A stretch of 64,000 nucleotides of DNA from Desulfoprunum benzoelyticum (GCF_014201505.1 NZ_JACHEO010000016.1:28479-92478), one strand, 5' to 3'; counted from the stretch's first letter, positions 8,202-16,892 are shown. A program made the numbers and translations. Notes: generated by a model not told the origin, from the sequence alone.

Positions 8202-8687
8202 ATGAAACACACCTTATCCGTTCTTCTTCAAAATAAGCCCGGAGTCCTCTCACGGGTAACCGGGCTGTTCAGCGGCAGGGGATTCAATATCGAAAGTCTT
8301 TGTGTCGCCGAAACTCTCGACCCCGGCATCTCCTGCCTGACCCTTGTCACCAGGGGCGACAACTCCATCATCGAACAGATCACCAAACAACTGCACAAAC
8401 TGATCGACGTCATCAAGGTCACCGACATCAGCGAGAAGGAATACGTCGAGCGGGAAATGGTGCTGATCAGGATCAAGGCCGAGTCCCAGACCCGCGCCGA
8501 GGTCCTGCGGGTGATCGATATCTTCCGAGGCAAGGTCGTCGATGTCAGTTCAAGGAGCTATGCCGTTGAAGTCACGGGTTCGGCCTCCAAGATCCAGGCG
8601 CTGATCGATCTGCTGAAACCGATCGGCATCAAGGAAATCGTCCGCACCGGGACCATTGCCATGGCCAGGGCCTCAAAAAACAAATAA
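8202..8687 (+). CDS. ilvN: acetolactate synthase small (regulatory) subunit
   Basis: A 161-aa regulatory partner of IlvB that raises activity and confers valine feedback inhibition. The N-terminal ACT domain is clear (HTLSVLLQNKPGVLSRVTGLFSGRGFNIESL). The ~90-residue C-terminal domain follows. Length matches the IlvH/IlvN long form. It lies 60 bases after ilvB on the same strand and should be co-transcribed. Confidence 0.95.
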   Translation: MKHTLSVLLQNKPGVLSRVTGLFSGRGFNIESLCVAETLDPGISCLTLVTRGDNSIIEQITKQLHKLIDVIKVTDISEKEYVEREMVLIRIKAESQTRAEVLRVIDIFRGKVVDVSSRSYAVEVTGSASKIQALIDLLKPIGIKEIVRTGTIAMARASKNK

Positions 8688-8846
8688 ACCCGGTATCGGT
8701 TCCTTCCCCGATCGACGGAGGAACCGATGGCAGGAACGTCAATTTTCCCTCATATCGGATTTTACGCCAGCCTTCGCAAACCGAAATGTTCAGCCAATGC
8801 CGCTGACGCCAGTCGGAGTTCCCACCTCCCAGGAGAAACCTGTATC

Positions 8847-9491
8847 ATGCTTGCAGCCAAAGTGCCCGTTGCCCAGGAAGGCTATCCGTTTATCGGTTTT
8901 TCCGCCTTTCTGACGCTGATCTTCGCCATTCTCGGCCTGACCGGGACAACCCTGATTGCCCTGCTCGCCACCGCCTTCACCCTCTATTTCTTCAGGGATC
9001 CGGAACGCTTTATCCCGGAACGGGCCGACGCCCTGGTATCCCCGGCGGACGGCAAGGTCATCCTGGTCGAAGACGTCATGGATCAGAACTTCACCGGTGG
9101 CCAAGCCTACAAGATATCGATCTTCATGAATATTTTTAACGTTCATGTCAACCGGGCGCCATGCGATGGCGATGTCGACAGGACGATCTACGTTCCCGGC
9201 ATGTTCTACTCCGCCGATTCCGCCCAGGGGGCGCTGCGCAATGAATATTGCGCAACGCTGCTCACCACCTCCTCCGGCAGCAAAATCGCCGTCGTTCAGG
9301 TGGCTGGTCTCATCGCCAGGAGGATCGTCTGCTGGCTTGAACCCAAAGATCACGTACAGCGCGGCCAACGCATCGGCCTGATCCGTTTCGGCTCGCGGGT
9401 CGACCTTTACCTGCCGAAAGAGACCAGCGTCCAGGTTGCCGTGGGGCAGAAGGTCATCGCCGGCGAGACAGTCCTGGGACTGCTCCCCTGA
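8847..9491 (+). CDS. psd: phosphatidylserine decarboxylase family proenzyme (short type)
   Basis: Pyruvoyl-dependent enzyme that makes phosphatidylethanolamine from phosphatidylserine. The 214-aa length fits the short, archaeal-type Psd group. Two membrane segments lie near the N-terminus (residues ~12-45). They are followed by SPADGKVI, the conserved NIFNVHVNRAPCDG and the self-cleavage site in IRFGSRVDLYLP, where the Ser becomes the pyruvoyl group. AGGAG at 8831-8835 supports the ATG at 8847 over an upstream in-frame ATG at 8727. pssA, often next to this gene type, is not adjacent; the next gene is asd. Confidence 0.87.
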   Translation: MLAAKVPVAQEGYPFIGFSAFLTLIFAILGLTGTTLIALLATAFTLYFFRDPERFIPERADALVSPADGKVILVEDVMDQNFTGGQAYKISIFMNIFNVHVNRAPCDGDVDRTIYVPGMFYSADSAQGALRNEYCATLLTTSSGSKIAVVQVAGLIARRIVCWLEPKDHVQRGQRIGLIRFGSRVDLYLPKETSVQVAVGQKVIAGETVLGLLP

Positions 9492-9573
9492 GGCCTGCCG
9501 ATACATTTTTGCCTTGTATCACCGTATACTGTATGGTTCAGTGATTTTTCAGTAATCCCGGTTTGTAAATGAA

Positions 9574-9602
9574 CGGCCGAGACACAGTTGCCGTCTCGGC
9601 CG
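9574..9602. terminator. hairpin between psd and asd
   Basis: A perfect 10-bp inverted repeat (cggccgagac / gtctcggccg) with a 9-base loop, 82 bases after psd. No U-run follows, so termination is possible but unproven. Confidence 0.4.
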
Positions 9603-9702
9603 CATCATTTGCCAATATAAACCCTGGATTTCCAGGCGTAGCGCTCTGGAATACCGGTTTTTTCCTGTTCAACAGGTGATTTTACCTTTCGAGGACATAG
9701 CG

Positions 9703-10731
9703 ATGAGTGCGACGAAAAAAGAATATGCGGTCGCGGTTGCGGGGGCCACTGGAGCGGTTGGCGGCGCCATGCTGGACGTGCTGGAAAGAAGGAATTTTCC
9801 GATTAAAGAACTGAGGCTGCTCGCCTCCGAACGCTCCATCGGCAGGAAGCTCACCTTTCGGGGCGAGCAGATTCCGGTGCAGCTGCTGACCAAGGACGCC
9901 TTCAAAGGCATCGATATCGCCCTGTTCTCGGCCGGCGGAGACCGTTCGCTCGAATTTGCACCCGCAGCCGCGGCTGCGGGGGCCATCGTCGTTGACAACT
10001 CCAGTGCCTTCCGCATGGACCCCGAGATCCCTCTCGTCGTTCCGGAAGTGAACCCGCATGCCATCGCCCAATATACGAGGCGGGGAATCATCGCCAATCC
10101 AAACTGTTCCACCATCCAGATGCTGGTGGCCCTCAAACCGATCTACGACAAGGTCGGCATCAAGCGCATCGTCGTCTCGACCTACCAGGCCGTTTCCGGC
10201 ACCGGGACCAAGGCGATTCTCGAGTTGAAAAACCAGATCATGGCCTACGCCGCCGACAAACCGATGGAGGTCAAGGTGTATCCGCACCAGATCGCCTTCA
10301 ACTGTCTGCCCCAGATCGACTCCTTCCTTGACAACGGCTATACCAAAGAAGAGATGAAGATGGTCAACGAGACCCGCAAGATCTTCGAAGATCCAGCCAT
10401 CGGCGTCACCGCGACGACGGTCCGGGTCCCTGTTTTTTATGGCCATTCGGAGTCGATCAATGTCGAGACCGGATCGAAGATCTCTGCCGAGGAAGTGAAA
10501 CGGCTCCTCGCGACCGCCCCCGGCGTCAGACTGGTCGATGAACCGAAGCAGGGCCTGTATCCCCTCGCCACCGATTGTGCCGGCAATTTCGAGACGCTCG
10601 TCGGCCGTATCCGTGAAGACGATTCGATCGCCAACGGCATCAATCTCTGGGTTGTCGCCGACAACATCCTCAAGGGTGCCGCCCTCAATGCCGTGCAGAT
10701 CGCCGAAAAACTGACAGCCGATTACATTTGA
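9703..10731 (+). CDS. asd: aspartate-semialdehyde dehydrogenase
   Basis: NADPH-dependent reduction of aspartyl phosphate, the branch point to lysine/diaminopimelate, threonine and methionine. The nucleotide-binding motif VAVAGATGAVGGAML is at the N-terminus. The catalytic Cys is in IANPNCSTIQMLVAL, and SGTGTKAI plus the active-site region HQIAFNCLPQID follow. GAGG at 9691-9694 supports the ATG at 9703 (342 aa); the GTG at 9676 is less likely. It stands alone between psd and rsmD, with hairpins on both sides. Confidence 0.94.
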   Translation: MSATKKEYAVAVAGATGAVGGAMLDVLERRNFPIKELRLLASERSIGRKLTFRGEQIPVQLLTKDAFKGIDIALFSAGGDRSLEFAPAAAAAGAIVVDNSSAFRMDPEIPLVVPEVNPHAIAQYTRRGIIANPNCSTIQMLVALKPIYDKVGIKRIVVSTYQAVSGTGTKAILELKNQIMAYAADKPMEVKVYPHQIAFNCLPQIDSFLDNGYTKEEMKMVNETRKIFEDPAIGVTATTVRVPVFYGHSESINVETGSKISAEEVKRLLATAPGVRLVDEPKQGLYPLATDCAGNFETLVGRIREDDSIANGINLWVVADNILKGAALNAVQIAEKLTADYI

Positions 10732-10746
10732 TCAACTTTCGTCGTT

Positions 10747-10783
10747 GACGATCCGGGTCTGTGGCACAACGATCCGGATCGTC
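10747..10783. repeat. inverted repeat after asd
   Basis: The arms gacgatccgg (10747-10756) and ccggatcgtc (10774-10783) form a 10-bp stem with a 17-base loop, 16 bases past the asd stop. There is no U-run. Confidence 0.4.
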
Positions 10784-10830
10784 GTGTCGACGGCGGGAAG
10801 GTTCAACCCCATCTCCACAATCCAGAACAC

Positions 10831-11505
10831 TTGAGAATCATCAGCGGATCTGCCAGAGGTAGGAAACTCTTTTCACCCCCCGGGCAGAGCCTGGTCATCC
10901 GACCGACTTCCGATCGAGCCCGGGAGGCGTTGTTCAATGTCATCGGCCAACGCCCTCAGGAGGCCGTAGTCCTCGATCTGTATGCCGGCACCGGCGCCCT
11001 CGGTCTCGAGGCATTCAGCCGCGGCGCAGCAAGGGTGCTCTTCGTCGACAGCAGTCGTCTCGCGTTAGACCTGATCACCAGAAACATCCGGGCCTGTGCC
11101 GGAGTGGAGGAATGGTCTCCGGAAACATCCTCCGCGGTCGTTCAACCGCGTTTGTCTCTGATCCAGCACGACTTGCGAAGGGGTTTGCCTGTACGCCAGT
11201 TCCAGCACAAAAGATTTTCTCTTTTTGACCTGATCTTCCTCGATCCCCCCTATGCCAAAGGTCTCTGTCAGCGCACGCTGCACGACCTGGACGACAGCCA
11301 TCTCCTGGCGCCGGAAGGTCTGCTGATCGCAGAAGAACGAGCTGACGAAAAACCGGAGGACAACTTTACAACGTTGAAACTGATCGATAAGCGCGTTTAT
11401 GGCGATACCGCCTTCTGGATCTTTCAAAGGATGCAGCCCGACACCGGCCTGAGCCGAGAGCTTGCCGCTCATTCCCACACAACAAGGAGCAGCCATGCAG
11501 AATAG
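10831..11505 (+). CDS. rsmD: 16S rRNA (guanine966-N2)-methyltransferase
   Basis: AdoMet-dependent methylation of 16S rRNA. The N-terminal MRIISGSARGRKL and RPTSDRAREALFNV are signatures of RsmD. The AdoMet-binding LDLYAGTGALGLEAFSRGA and catalytic FLDPPYAKG follow. A TTG start is used because no ATG or GTG is available in frame upstream of the conserved N-terminus; the ribosome site is weak. At 224 aa it is slightly long at the C-terminus. The end overlaps coaD by 11 bases, the usual rsmD-coaD pairing. Confidence 0.9.
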   Translation: MRIISGSARGRKLFSPPGQSLVIRPTSDRAREALFNVIGQRPQEAVVLDLYAGTGALGLEAFSRGAARVLFVDSSRLALDLITRNIRACAGVEEWSPETSSAVVQPRLSLIQHDLRRGLPVRQFQHKRFSLFDLIFLDPPYAKGLCQRTLHDLDDSHLLAPEGLLIAEERADEKPEDNFTTLKLIDKRVYGDTAFWIFQRMQPDTGLSRELAAHSHTTRSSHAE

Positions 11506-11998
11506 CCCGAAAAGTCGTTCCCTCGCCATCTATCCCGGCACTTTCGACCCGATCACCAACGGCCATGTGGACCTGGTCAACCGTGTTCTTGAACTCTTCG
11601 ATTCCGTCATTGTCGCCGTCGCCATCAATCCGGGCAAGACGCCGCTGTTCACTCTCGACGAACGGATCAGCATGATACAGGAAGTGTTTCGAGAACATAA
11701 TTCCCGGGTCAGCGTCGAATCCGTTTCCGGACTGCTGGTCGAATATGCCGCCCAGAAGAAAGCACGAGCCGTCATCCGCGGTCTGCGGGCGGTCTCCGAT
11801 TTCGACTACGAATTCCAGTTGGCGCTGATGAACAGAAAACTGGAGCGGGAAGTCGACACCGTCTTCCTGATGCCGGGTTTGCGATGGATCTTTATCAGCT
11901 CGTCGATCATAAAGGACGCCGCCCGCCATGGCGGGGACGTCAGCGACATGGTGCCAGCCTGTGTCAACGAGATGCTGAAGAAAAAATTGGCCCGCTGA
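11495..11998 (+). CDS. coaD: phosphopantetheine adenylyltransferase
   Basis: Makes dephospho-CoA from phosphopantetheine and ATP in coenzyme A synthesis. The HIGH-like nucleotidyltransferase motif lies in YPGTFDPITNGHVDL. FDYEFQLALMNRKL and the C-terminal SSSIIKDAARHGGDVSDMVP are typical. AAGGAG just ahead supports the ATG at 11495 (167 aa). It overlaps the end of rsmD and is followed by the Rieske gene within 10 bases. Confidence 0.94.
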   Translation: MQNSPKSRSLAIYPGTFDPITNGHVDLVNRVLELFDSVIVAVAINPGKTPLFTLDERISMIQEVFREHNSRVSVESVSGLLVEYAAQKKARAVIRGLRAVSDFDYEFQLALMNRKLEREVDTVFLMPGLRWIFISSSIIKDAARHGGDVSDMVPACVNEMLKKKLAR

Positions 11999-12006
11999 CC
12001 CGACTC

Positions 12007-12417
12007 ATGCGCCGGCCGGCAAAAAAATCGCGGAAGACTCTGGTAACGCGGCGGATTTTTCTCGGAATAGGCATCCTCTCGCTCCTGTATCCGCTGTATC
12101 GATTCATCGGTTTTCGACTGCCTCGAAAACCGCAGCGGATCGAGGTTGCCAAGCAGATTTTGCCGGGACAATTCCGACTTTTCCCAAATTTCATTCTCTT
12201 CGCCCGGGAAGACCGGGTCTGGGCGGTGTCGCGAAAGTGCACCCACCTTGGCTGCACCCTCCATTACGTGGAAAAAGAAGATCTCCTCGAATGCCCATGC
12301 CACCAGAGTCGATTCTCCAGTGAAGGCCGGTTGCTGAACGGTCCGGCCAAGACACCATTGAAGACCTTCGCGGTTGAAGTTCGGCAGGATCCCCCCTACT
12401 ACATCGTGACCTTATAG
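12007..12417 (+). CDS. Rieske [2Fe-2S] iron-sulfur protein
   Basis: A 136-aa membrane-anchored Rieske protein, likely the electron acceptor half of a quinol-oxidising cytochrome bc complex. The N-terminus has a TRRIFLGIGIL stretch that fits a twin-arginine signal-anchor. The two cluster-binding boxes are CTHLGC (Cys/His) and CPCHQSRFS (Cys/His). They include the extra cysteines that form the stabilising disulfide. It is followed after 13 bases by a cytochrome b gene. The start at 12007 puts the RR motif about 14 residues in; a longer frame upstream overlaps coaD and is unlikely. Confidence 0.9.
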   Translation: MRRPAKKSRKTLVTRRIFLGIGILSLLYPLYRFIGFRLPRKPQRIEVAKQILPGQFRLFPNFILFAREDRVWAVSRKCTHLGCTLHYVEKEDLLECPCHQSRFSSEGRLLNGPAKTPLKTFAVEVRQDPPYYIVTL

Positions 12418-12430
12418 CGGGGATCCGGTT

Positions 12431-13273
12431 ATGAACCTGAAAACACTGGCGGGGAACCTCATCGTTGTCAAATGGGGCGCGTGGAGCCTGGTCTGCCTCT
12501 ACATTTCCCTTGTCTCCGGAGTCCTTGTCGCCCTCCATTACGATCCGGCCGCCGCCTACTATTCAACGGCAGCGATGGATCTGCTCGTTCCCTTCGGCCA
12601 GTATTTTCGTTCCCTCCACTTTTATTCGAGCCAGTTCTTCTTCCTTCTGGCCATCATTCATCTCCTTGCCGTCTATCGCAGCACCGACAGCTATACGACA
12701 GCCCAGTGGAGCAGACTGATCGCAGCCCTGCCGGTGATCCTGCTTCTGCTCTTTACCGGTTACATACTGCGCGCCGACAGCACGGGGGTCTCCGCAGGAG
12801 CGATTGCCGAAGCGATTCTTTTGGATATCCCGATCCTTGGTCCGGCGATCAACAGCGCCTTCTTCTCCATCACGGATCACGGAATGCAGCGTGTCTACGT
12901 CACCCACATCATAACCTTTGACCTTCTCTGGCTTGCCCTGACCTGGGAACATCTGCGCCGCTATCGGATCCGCCTGACCGATTATCTCCCTGCGATCGGT
13001 CTCGTACTTCTGTTCAGTGTCTTCGTGGCCGCCCCGATCGATCCTGAAAAACTCGGTGTCAGCTATATCTCAGGGCCCTGGTTCTTTCTCGGCCTGCAGG
13101 AACTCCTTCGCTACTTCCCCCCGCTCGTAGCCGGATGGATCTTTCCGGCTACATTCATCTTTGCTCTTTTCATGGCAAGGAAACAGCATCGATTTTTCAA
13201 ATCGATCCTCATCTTTCTTGCAATCTGGCTTCTGCTGTATCTGGTAATGAGTGTCCTCGCCCTGCTGCACTGA
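12431..13273 (+). CDS. cytochrome b (b6-like) membrane subunit
   Basis: A 280-aa polytopic membrane protein with about seven hydrophobic segments. Segment two carries RSLHFYSSQFFFLLAIIHLLAVY and segment four THIITFDLLWLALTWEH, giving the paired histidines that ligate two b hemes. With the adjacent Rieske protein it should form the core of a quinol oxidoreductase that donates to a periplasmic carrier. No cytochrome c1/f gene follows, so the electron acceptor is encoded elsewhere or differs. The N-terminal cytochrome b domain is clear. The C-terminal part is shorter than in full-length mitochondrial-type cytochrome b. Confidence 0.87.
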   Translation: MNLKTLAGNLIVVKWGAWSLVCLYISLVSGVLVALHYDPAAAYYSTAAMDLLVPFGQYFRSLHFYSSQFFFLLAIIHLLAVYRSTDSYTTAQWSRLIAALPVILLLLFTGYILRADSTGVSAGAIAEAILLDIPILGPAINSAFFSITDHGMQRVYVTHIITFDLLWLALTWEHLRRYRIRLTDYLPAIGLVLLFSVFVAAPIDPEKLGVSYISGPWFFLGLQELLRYFPPLVAGWIFPATFIFALFMARKQHRFFKSILIFLAIWLLLYLVMSVLALLH

Positions 13274-13320
13274 GCGACCAGGCGGAATTGTTCTCCATGT
13301 TTTCAGCCACTCTTCAACGA

Positions 13321-13358
13321 AAAAGGGCTGCCTCATCATCAGATGAGGCAGCCCTTTT
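13321..13358. terminator. bidirectional rho-independent terminator
   Basis: A 17-bp perfect stem (aaaagggctgcctcatc / gatgaggcagccctttt) with a 4-base loop. T-runs lie on both strands, between the convergent cytochrome b gene and the acidic repeat protein gene. Confidence 0.9.
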
Positions 13359-13388
13359 TCCCGGGAACTGGTTTTGCCGGAGTAAATT

Positions 13389-15773
13389 TCAGCGTTCCCT
13401 GTCCACCAGTTCTCTTCGCAGGTTTTCGATACCACTTAGCATTTCTTGGCGGATCAATTCAACCTCGCTCCTGACCAGTTCTCTGATCAGTTTCGCCAAA
13501 CCCTCGTCGATACCGTCCGCACCGGTCAAGGCAAGGCGTTCGCCGGCCAGTTCATCTGCCAGAGCCGCATACGAGTCGTCATCCATATTGACGATCTGTT
13601 GATCTGCCGACGTTTCCGGCGTTTCAACCACCAGATCTTCAACAGCGAAGATATCTTCCGAATCTGAAGCGACGGCTACAGGTTCTTCCACACCCTCGAA
13701 TACAGCCATATATTCGGTGTCCGGGGAAGCTTCCGCGGTAGCAATACCCTCTTCTTCCTCTACCGGTTCGAAGGCAAACTCTTCCCCGACCTCTCCGTCT
13801 TCAAGCACTATCACAGGCCTCGAGGAAGGTGGCTGTTCCAACGCAACTTCAGCCTCATCTATTGCCAGATTCTCCTCACTGAGCGATTCTCCGCCAGCTT
13901 CTTCCGCCAACGCAGGTTGCAGGTCGTCGACAAGCGTTTGATCTTCCTGCGGCGGCTCCTCTTCCTTCTCGAAGAGAAAATCGAGTCGATCCTCAATGTC
14001 TGCTATCGAATCCATCTCCCCGGCAATACGTTGATCTTGACCTGATCCAAGGTCTGCAGACGCGAAGGCGGCAAAACGGTCTTCGCCGGTTGCCGAGTCC
14101 TCTGCCTCAAGTTCACCGGAGAGAGCCGGAACCAGGTCTTCGCCGGTAAACGCCAGCGGCTCTTCCCCTGATTCATCATCATCCTCTGATTCAACGTCCA
14201 CTCCCGGAATCGCGATTGTTTCCAAAGAATCGGCACTGGTTTGTCCAGAAGAAAATACCACTGATTCCTGGAACTCGGCCGGGACTGCTTCTCCCGGTTC
14301 TCCTCCGAGATCCGCTTCTCGTGGTTGCGCCTCGTCGACGTCCAGCGCACCGAAGAAATCATCCAGCCGGCTTTCCACGTCAGCGGCGAATTCAATACTT
14401 TCTTCGGGAACAGTCTCGCTTCTCGCAACCATCACCGTGTCATCGAGTTCAGACAAGGCCGGCGCCAGATCGCCAGCCTGGTAGCGGAGCCTGTCATAAT
14501 CGGATCCATCATCCGTATCGCTCTCGACATCCACCCCCTGCAATGCCACCTCCTGCTCTCTACTACCGGGGCCGGCAGGAACGATCTCCGGCTGAGACAT
14601 GGCGCCGGGATGGGGTCCTTTCGCCTCTCCGCCCTGGCCCGGAACATTTCCGTCTGCCTGAACCTCGGATTGATCCTTCTTGATTTCGTCAGGGTGCAGT
14701 TCGTCGGTGTCGGTAAAGAACCTGTCGACCTGGCCATCGACCGTCGAAGATGCCACTAGTCCCAGGGAAGCGGCCTCTTCTTCTTCCTGAAACCCTCGTT
14801 CCTCCTCTTCCGGAAAATCGGACAAGGCGGGAGCAATTGTGCTTCCCTCCACTGCATCGTCTGAGAATTCTTCTTCCTCGACCTCTCTCGGGTTGACTTG
14901 CGATTCAACGATTACTTTGAATTCATTGAATTTCTCAACTTGAGGAAGAAGAATTCTCTTCTCTTCCTCAAGGCTCATGGGCACAGTTACAATCTTTTCA
15001 AGACCGGCAACGAAGGAGTGGAGGAGTCTGAAGGCCTCGGTATGGGCATCACCCTTCTTGAGCCGAATATAGGCAGCCAGGGCGCCCAACCCCTGAAGGA
15101 AGATCTGCTTCGGCCGGCTGCCGGCAAAAACCTCCCTGAGACGCAGGACTTCATCTCGAAGTCGTTCAAGCTCAGTCTCAGTGATCTCCCAATCGATACC
15201 AAGTACAATCGCCTTCAGATCGGAGAGGACGGACCCGGCATCCGGCGCAGTCACGGGAGACGGCTGCATTTCATCTGCGTGGATCTCGCGATGGGTTGTC
15301 ACTGCGTCTTTTTTCTGCTCCTTACTGATCTGTTTCTTCAGAATCTCGAATTTTCTGACATCTTCAAGTAACAGCTGTCGTCTTTCTCCCTCTGTCATCG
15401 AATCGGTAGCAACCATTTTTTCGAGGTTGTGGTAGAAGGAGAGCAGCAGTTTTATCGCATTTGGATTGGCGGCAGCCTTCTCTTTGTAGATGTATTTGCT
15501 GATTTTCTCCAGGGCCTGGATATAGACAAGATATATTTTTTCGTCCGCCCAGACATCCTTCAAGTCTATAAGCTCTTCATTGAATTGGTTCAGAATATCA
15601 TCCGTAATCTCCCAGTCAATGGACAGAACGAGCGATTTCAATCTGGTGAGAGGCGACTCGTCATAGGTGGGAAACTCGAACAAATCGACATTGTCCGTCT
15701 GGAGGGAATCGTCATACTCATCAGCAACGATAGTGAGGTCATCGTCATACTGCTTTTCTGTATAGTGTTCCAC
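13389..15773 (-). CDS. large acidic repeat protein linked to MglA/MglB-type genes
   Basis: No known family was recognised. About 794 aa, very acidic. Two N-terminal helical repeats of ~105 aa (residues ~40-146 and ~181-286) share the pattern LKxxVLxIDWEIT. A long disordered-looking middle follows. There a PALS motif (near 315, 438, 549, 619) alternates with an RLDxFF motif (near 350, 470, 597). The last ~40 residues look like a coiled coil (LIRELVRSEVELIRQEM). No signal peptide or membrane segment is visible. I prefer the GTG at 15773, preceded by AGAAGG; a TTG at 15815 would overlap the GTPase gene. As third gene of the operon it may be a scaffold or effector of the GTPase. Confidence 0.75.
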   Translation of the reverse strand: MEHYTEKQYDDDLTIVADEYDDSLQTDNVDLFEFPTYDESPLTRLKSLVLSIDWEITDDILNQFNEELIDLKDVWADEKIYLVYIQALEKISKYIYKEKAAANPNAIKLLLSFYHNLEKMVATDSMTEGERRQLLLEDVRKFEILKKQISKEQKKDAVTTHREIHADEMQPSPVTAPDAGSVLSDLKAIVLGIDWEITETELERLRDEVLRLREVFAGSRPKQIFLQGLGALAAYIRLKKGDAHTEAFRLLHSFVAGLEKIVTVPMSLEEEKRILLPQVEKFNEFKVIVESQVNPREVEEEEFSDDAVEGSTIAPALSDFPEEEERGFQEEEEAASLGLVASSTVDGQVDRFFTDTDELHPDEIKKDQSEVQADGNVPGQGGEAKGPHPGAMSQPEIVPAGPGSREQEVALQGVDVESDTDDGSDYDRLRYQAGDLAPALSELDDTVMVARSETVPEESIEFAADVESRLDDFFGALDVDEAQPREADLGGEPGEAVPAEFQESVVFSSGQTSADSLETIAIPGVDVESEDDDESGEEPLAFTGEDLVPALSGELEAEDSATGEDRFAAFASADLGSGQDQRIAGEMDSIADIEDRLDFLFEKEEEPPQEDQTLVDDLQPALAEEAGGESLSEENLAIDEAEVALEQPPSSRPVIVLEDGEVGEEFAFEPVEEEEGIATAEASPDTEYMAVFEGVEEPVAVASDSEDIFAVEDLVVETPETSADQQIVNMDDDSYAALADELAGERLALTGADGIDEGLAKLIRELVRSEVELIRQEMLSGIENLRRELVDRER

Positions 15774-15786
15774 CGTACCTTCTCTC

Positions 15787-16392
15787 TCAGAGTAATTTTT
15801 TCTGTATTGAAACAACTGTCGAAGAAATGATTTTTTTCAAAGTCGCCGCAACATTATATCCGGTCAGAGCACTTGCTTCGAAATACGGTACCTGTAGTCT
15901 GCTGTTCAAATCCTTCTGCAATACCTCTATCGGCAGGATAGGAATACCATGCTCCTTGAGATCGACCTTGTTGTATTGCATGACCAGGGGGATTTTGAAT
16001 ATACTCTCGTTGTATGATTGAAGATTTTCATGAAGCTGGTTCAATGAACGGATGTTCTTTTCCCGCTGCTTTTCCATCGCATCCGCCACGAACACTATGC
16101 CGTCCACTCCGCGCAGAACGAGTTTTCTGGTGGCGTTGTATTTCACCTGACCGGGGACGGTATACAGTTGGATCTTGATATGGTATCCCTTGATCTGTCC
16201 CATGTCGAAAGGCAGGAAATCAAAGAACAACGTCCTGTCTCCATGCGTTTTCAAACTAACCATCTCGGACAGTATCTGCTTGCGATACGTGCGATTGATG
16301 TATTCGAGATTGGTCGTCTTGCCGCCTCGCCCAGGTCCGTAATAAACGATTTTGACCTGCACAACCTTATCTTTCAGATTGATAAAGCTCAA
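15787..16392 (-). CDS. MglA-type small GTPase
   Basis: Ras-like bacterial GTPase of 201 aa. The P-loop is YGPGRGGKTTN (residues 18-28). DRTLFFDFLPFD and LYTVPGQVKYNATRK are hallmarks of the MglA group, which lacks the usual DxxGQ. NKVD at 141-144 gives guanine specificity. In Myxococcus MglA sets cell polarity with its activator MglB. Here a roadblock protein gene lies 68 bases upstream in the same direction and the acidic repeat protein directly downstream. Motility, pilus control or another polarity role is inferred; no motility genes adjoin. The assignment as MglA-like is firm. Confidence 0.92.
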   Translation of the reverse strand: MSFINLKDKVVQVKIVYYGPGRGGKTTNLEYINRTYRKQILSEMVSLKTHGDRTLFFDFLPFDMGQIKGYHIKIQLYTVPGQVKYNATRKLVLRGVDGIVFVADAMEKQREKNIRSLNQLHENLQSYNESIFKIPLVMQYNKVDLKEHGIPILPIEVLQKDLNSRLQVPYFEASALTGYNVAATLKKIISSTVVSIQKKLL

Positions 16393-16460
16393 AGGACCCT
16401 CCCTCCCCTGTTGTTGCTCTGCATATTGACCCTTGATGTTCTTGCTGCGGCGAAACCGTT

Positions 16461-16862
16461 CTACTGTTTCTTGTTCCAGATTTTTCTGATCTTTTCGATT
16501 GCATCCACAACATTGAGTCGAAGAAATCCCAACGAAATATCCTTGCCGAACATCGATATGAGCAGCAACTCATCGTCTATCTTACTGAAATGAATATTCG
16601 AATCCTGCCCTTTGTGAAAAAGGAGAGAGAATTCCTGTTCTCCGACGAGTTTGGCCATCGCATCTACAGTGGCAAAATTCCCGGCTGCCAGGGCAGCAAA
16701 GGAGTACACATCGTATTTGCTTTCACCATTATCCCTGGCAGTGATAATATTCCCTGCCATATCTATTATCATGACGCAGTCGACACCAAGCTTGATCAGC
16801 TTTTCCGTCAACATCACATCTATCTGCTCAAGTTGCTCCTGACTGACAATCCCATAATTCAT
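16461..16862 (-). CDS. roadblock/LC7 domain protein (MglB-like)
   Basis: A 133-aa single-domain roadblock protein, the fold of MglB, which dimerises and acts as GTPase-activating protein for MglA. The central part LGVDCVMIIDMAGNIITARDNG followed by AALAAGNFATVDAMAKLVGE is typical. I chose the ATG at 16862 (MNYGIVSQEQ), preceded by GAGG. The ATG at 16892 adds ten residues lacking similarity to the family. It is the first gene of the three-gene minus-strand operon with the MglA-type GTPase and the acidic repeat protein. Confidence 0.85.
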   Translation of the reverse strand: MNYGIVSQEQLEQIDVMLTEKLIKLGVDCVMIIDMAGNIITARDNGESKYDVYSFAALAAGNFATVDAMAKLVGEQEFSLLFHKGQDSNIHFSKIDDELLLISMFGKDISLGFLRLNVVDAIEKIRKIWNKKQ

Positions 16863-16892
16863 GCGGTTTTCCTCTAGGTGGTTGTTTGTCAC

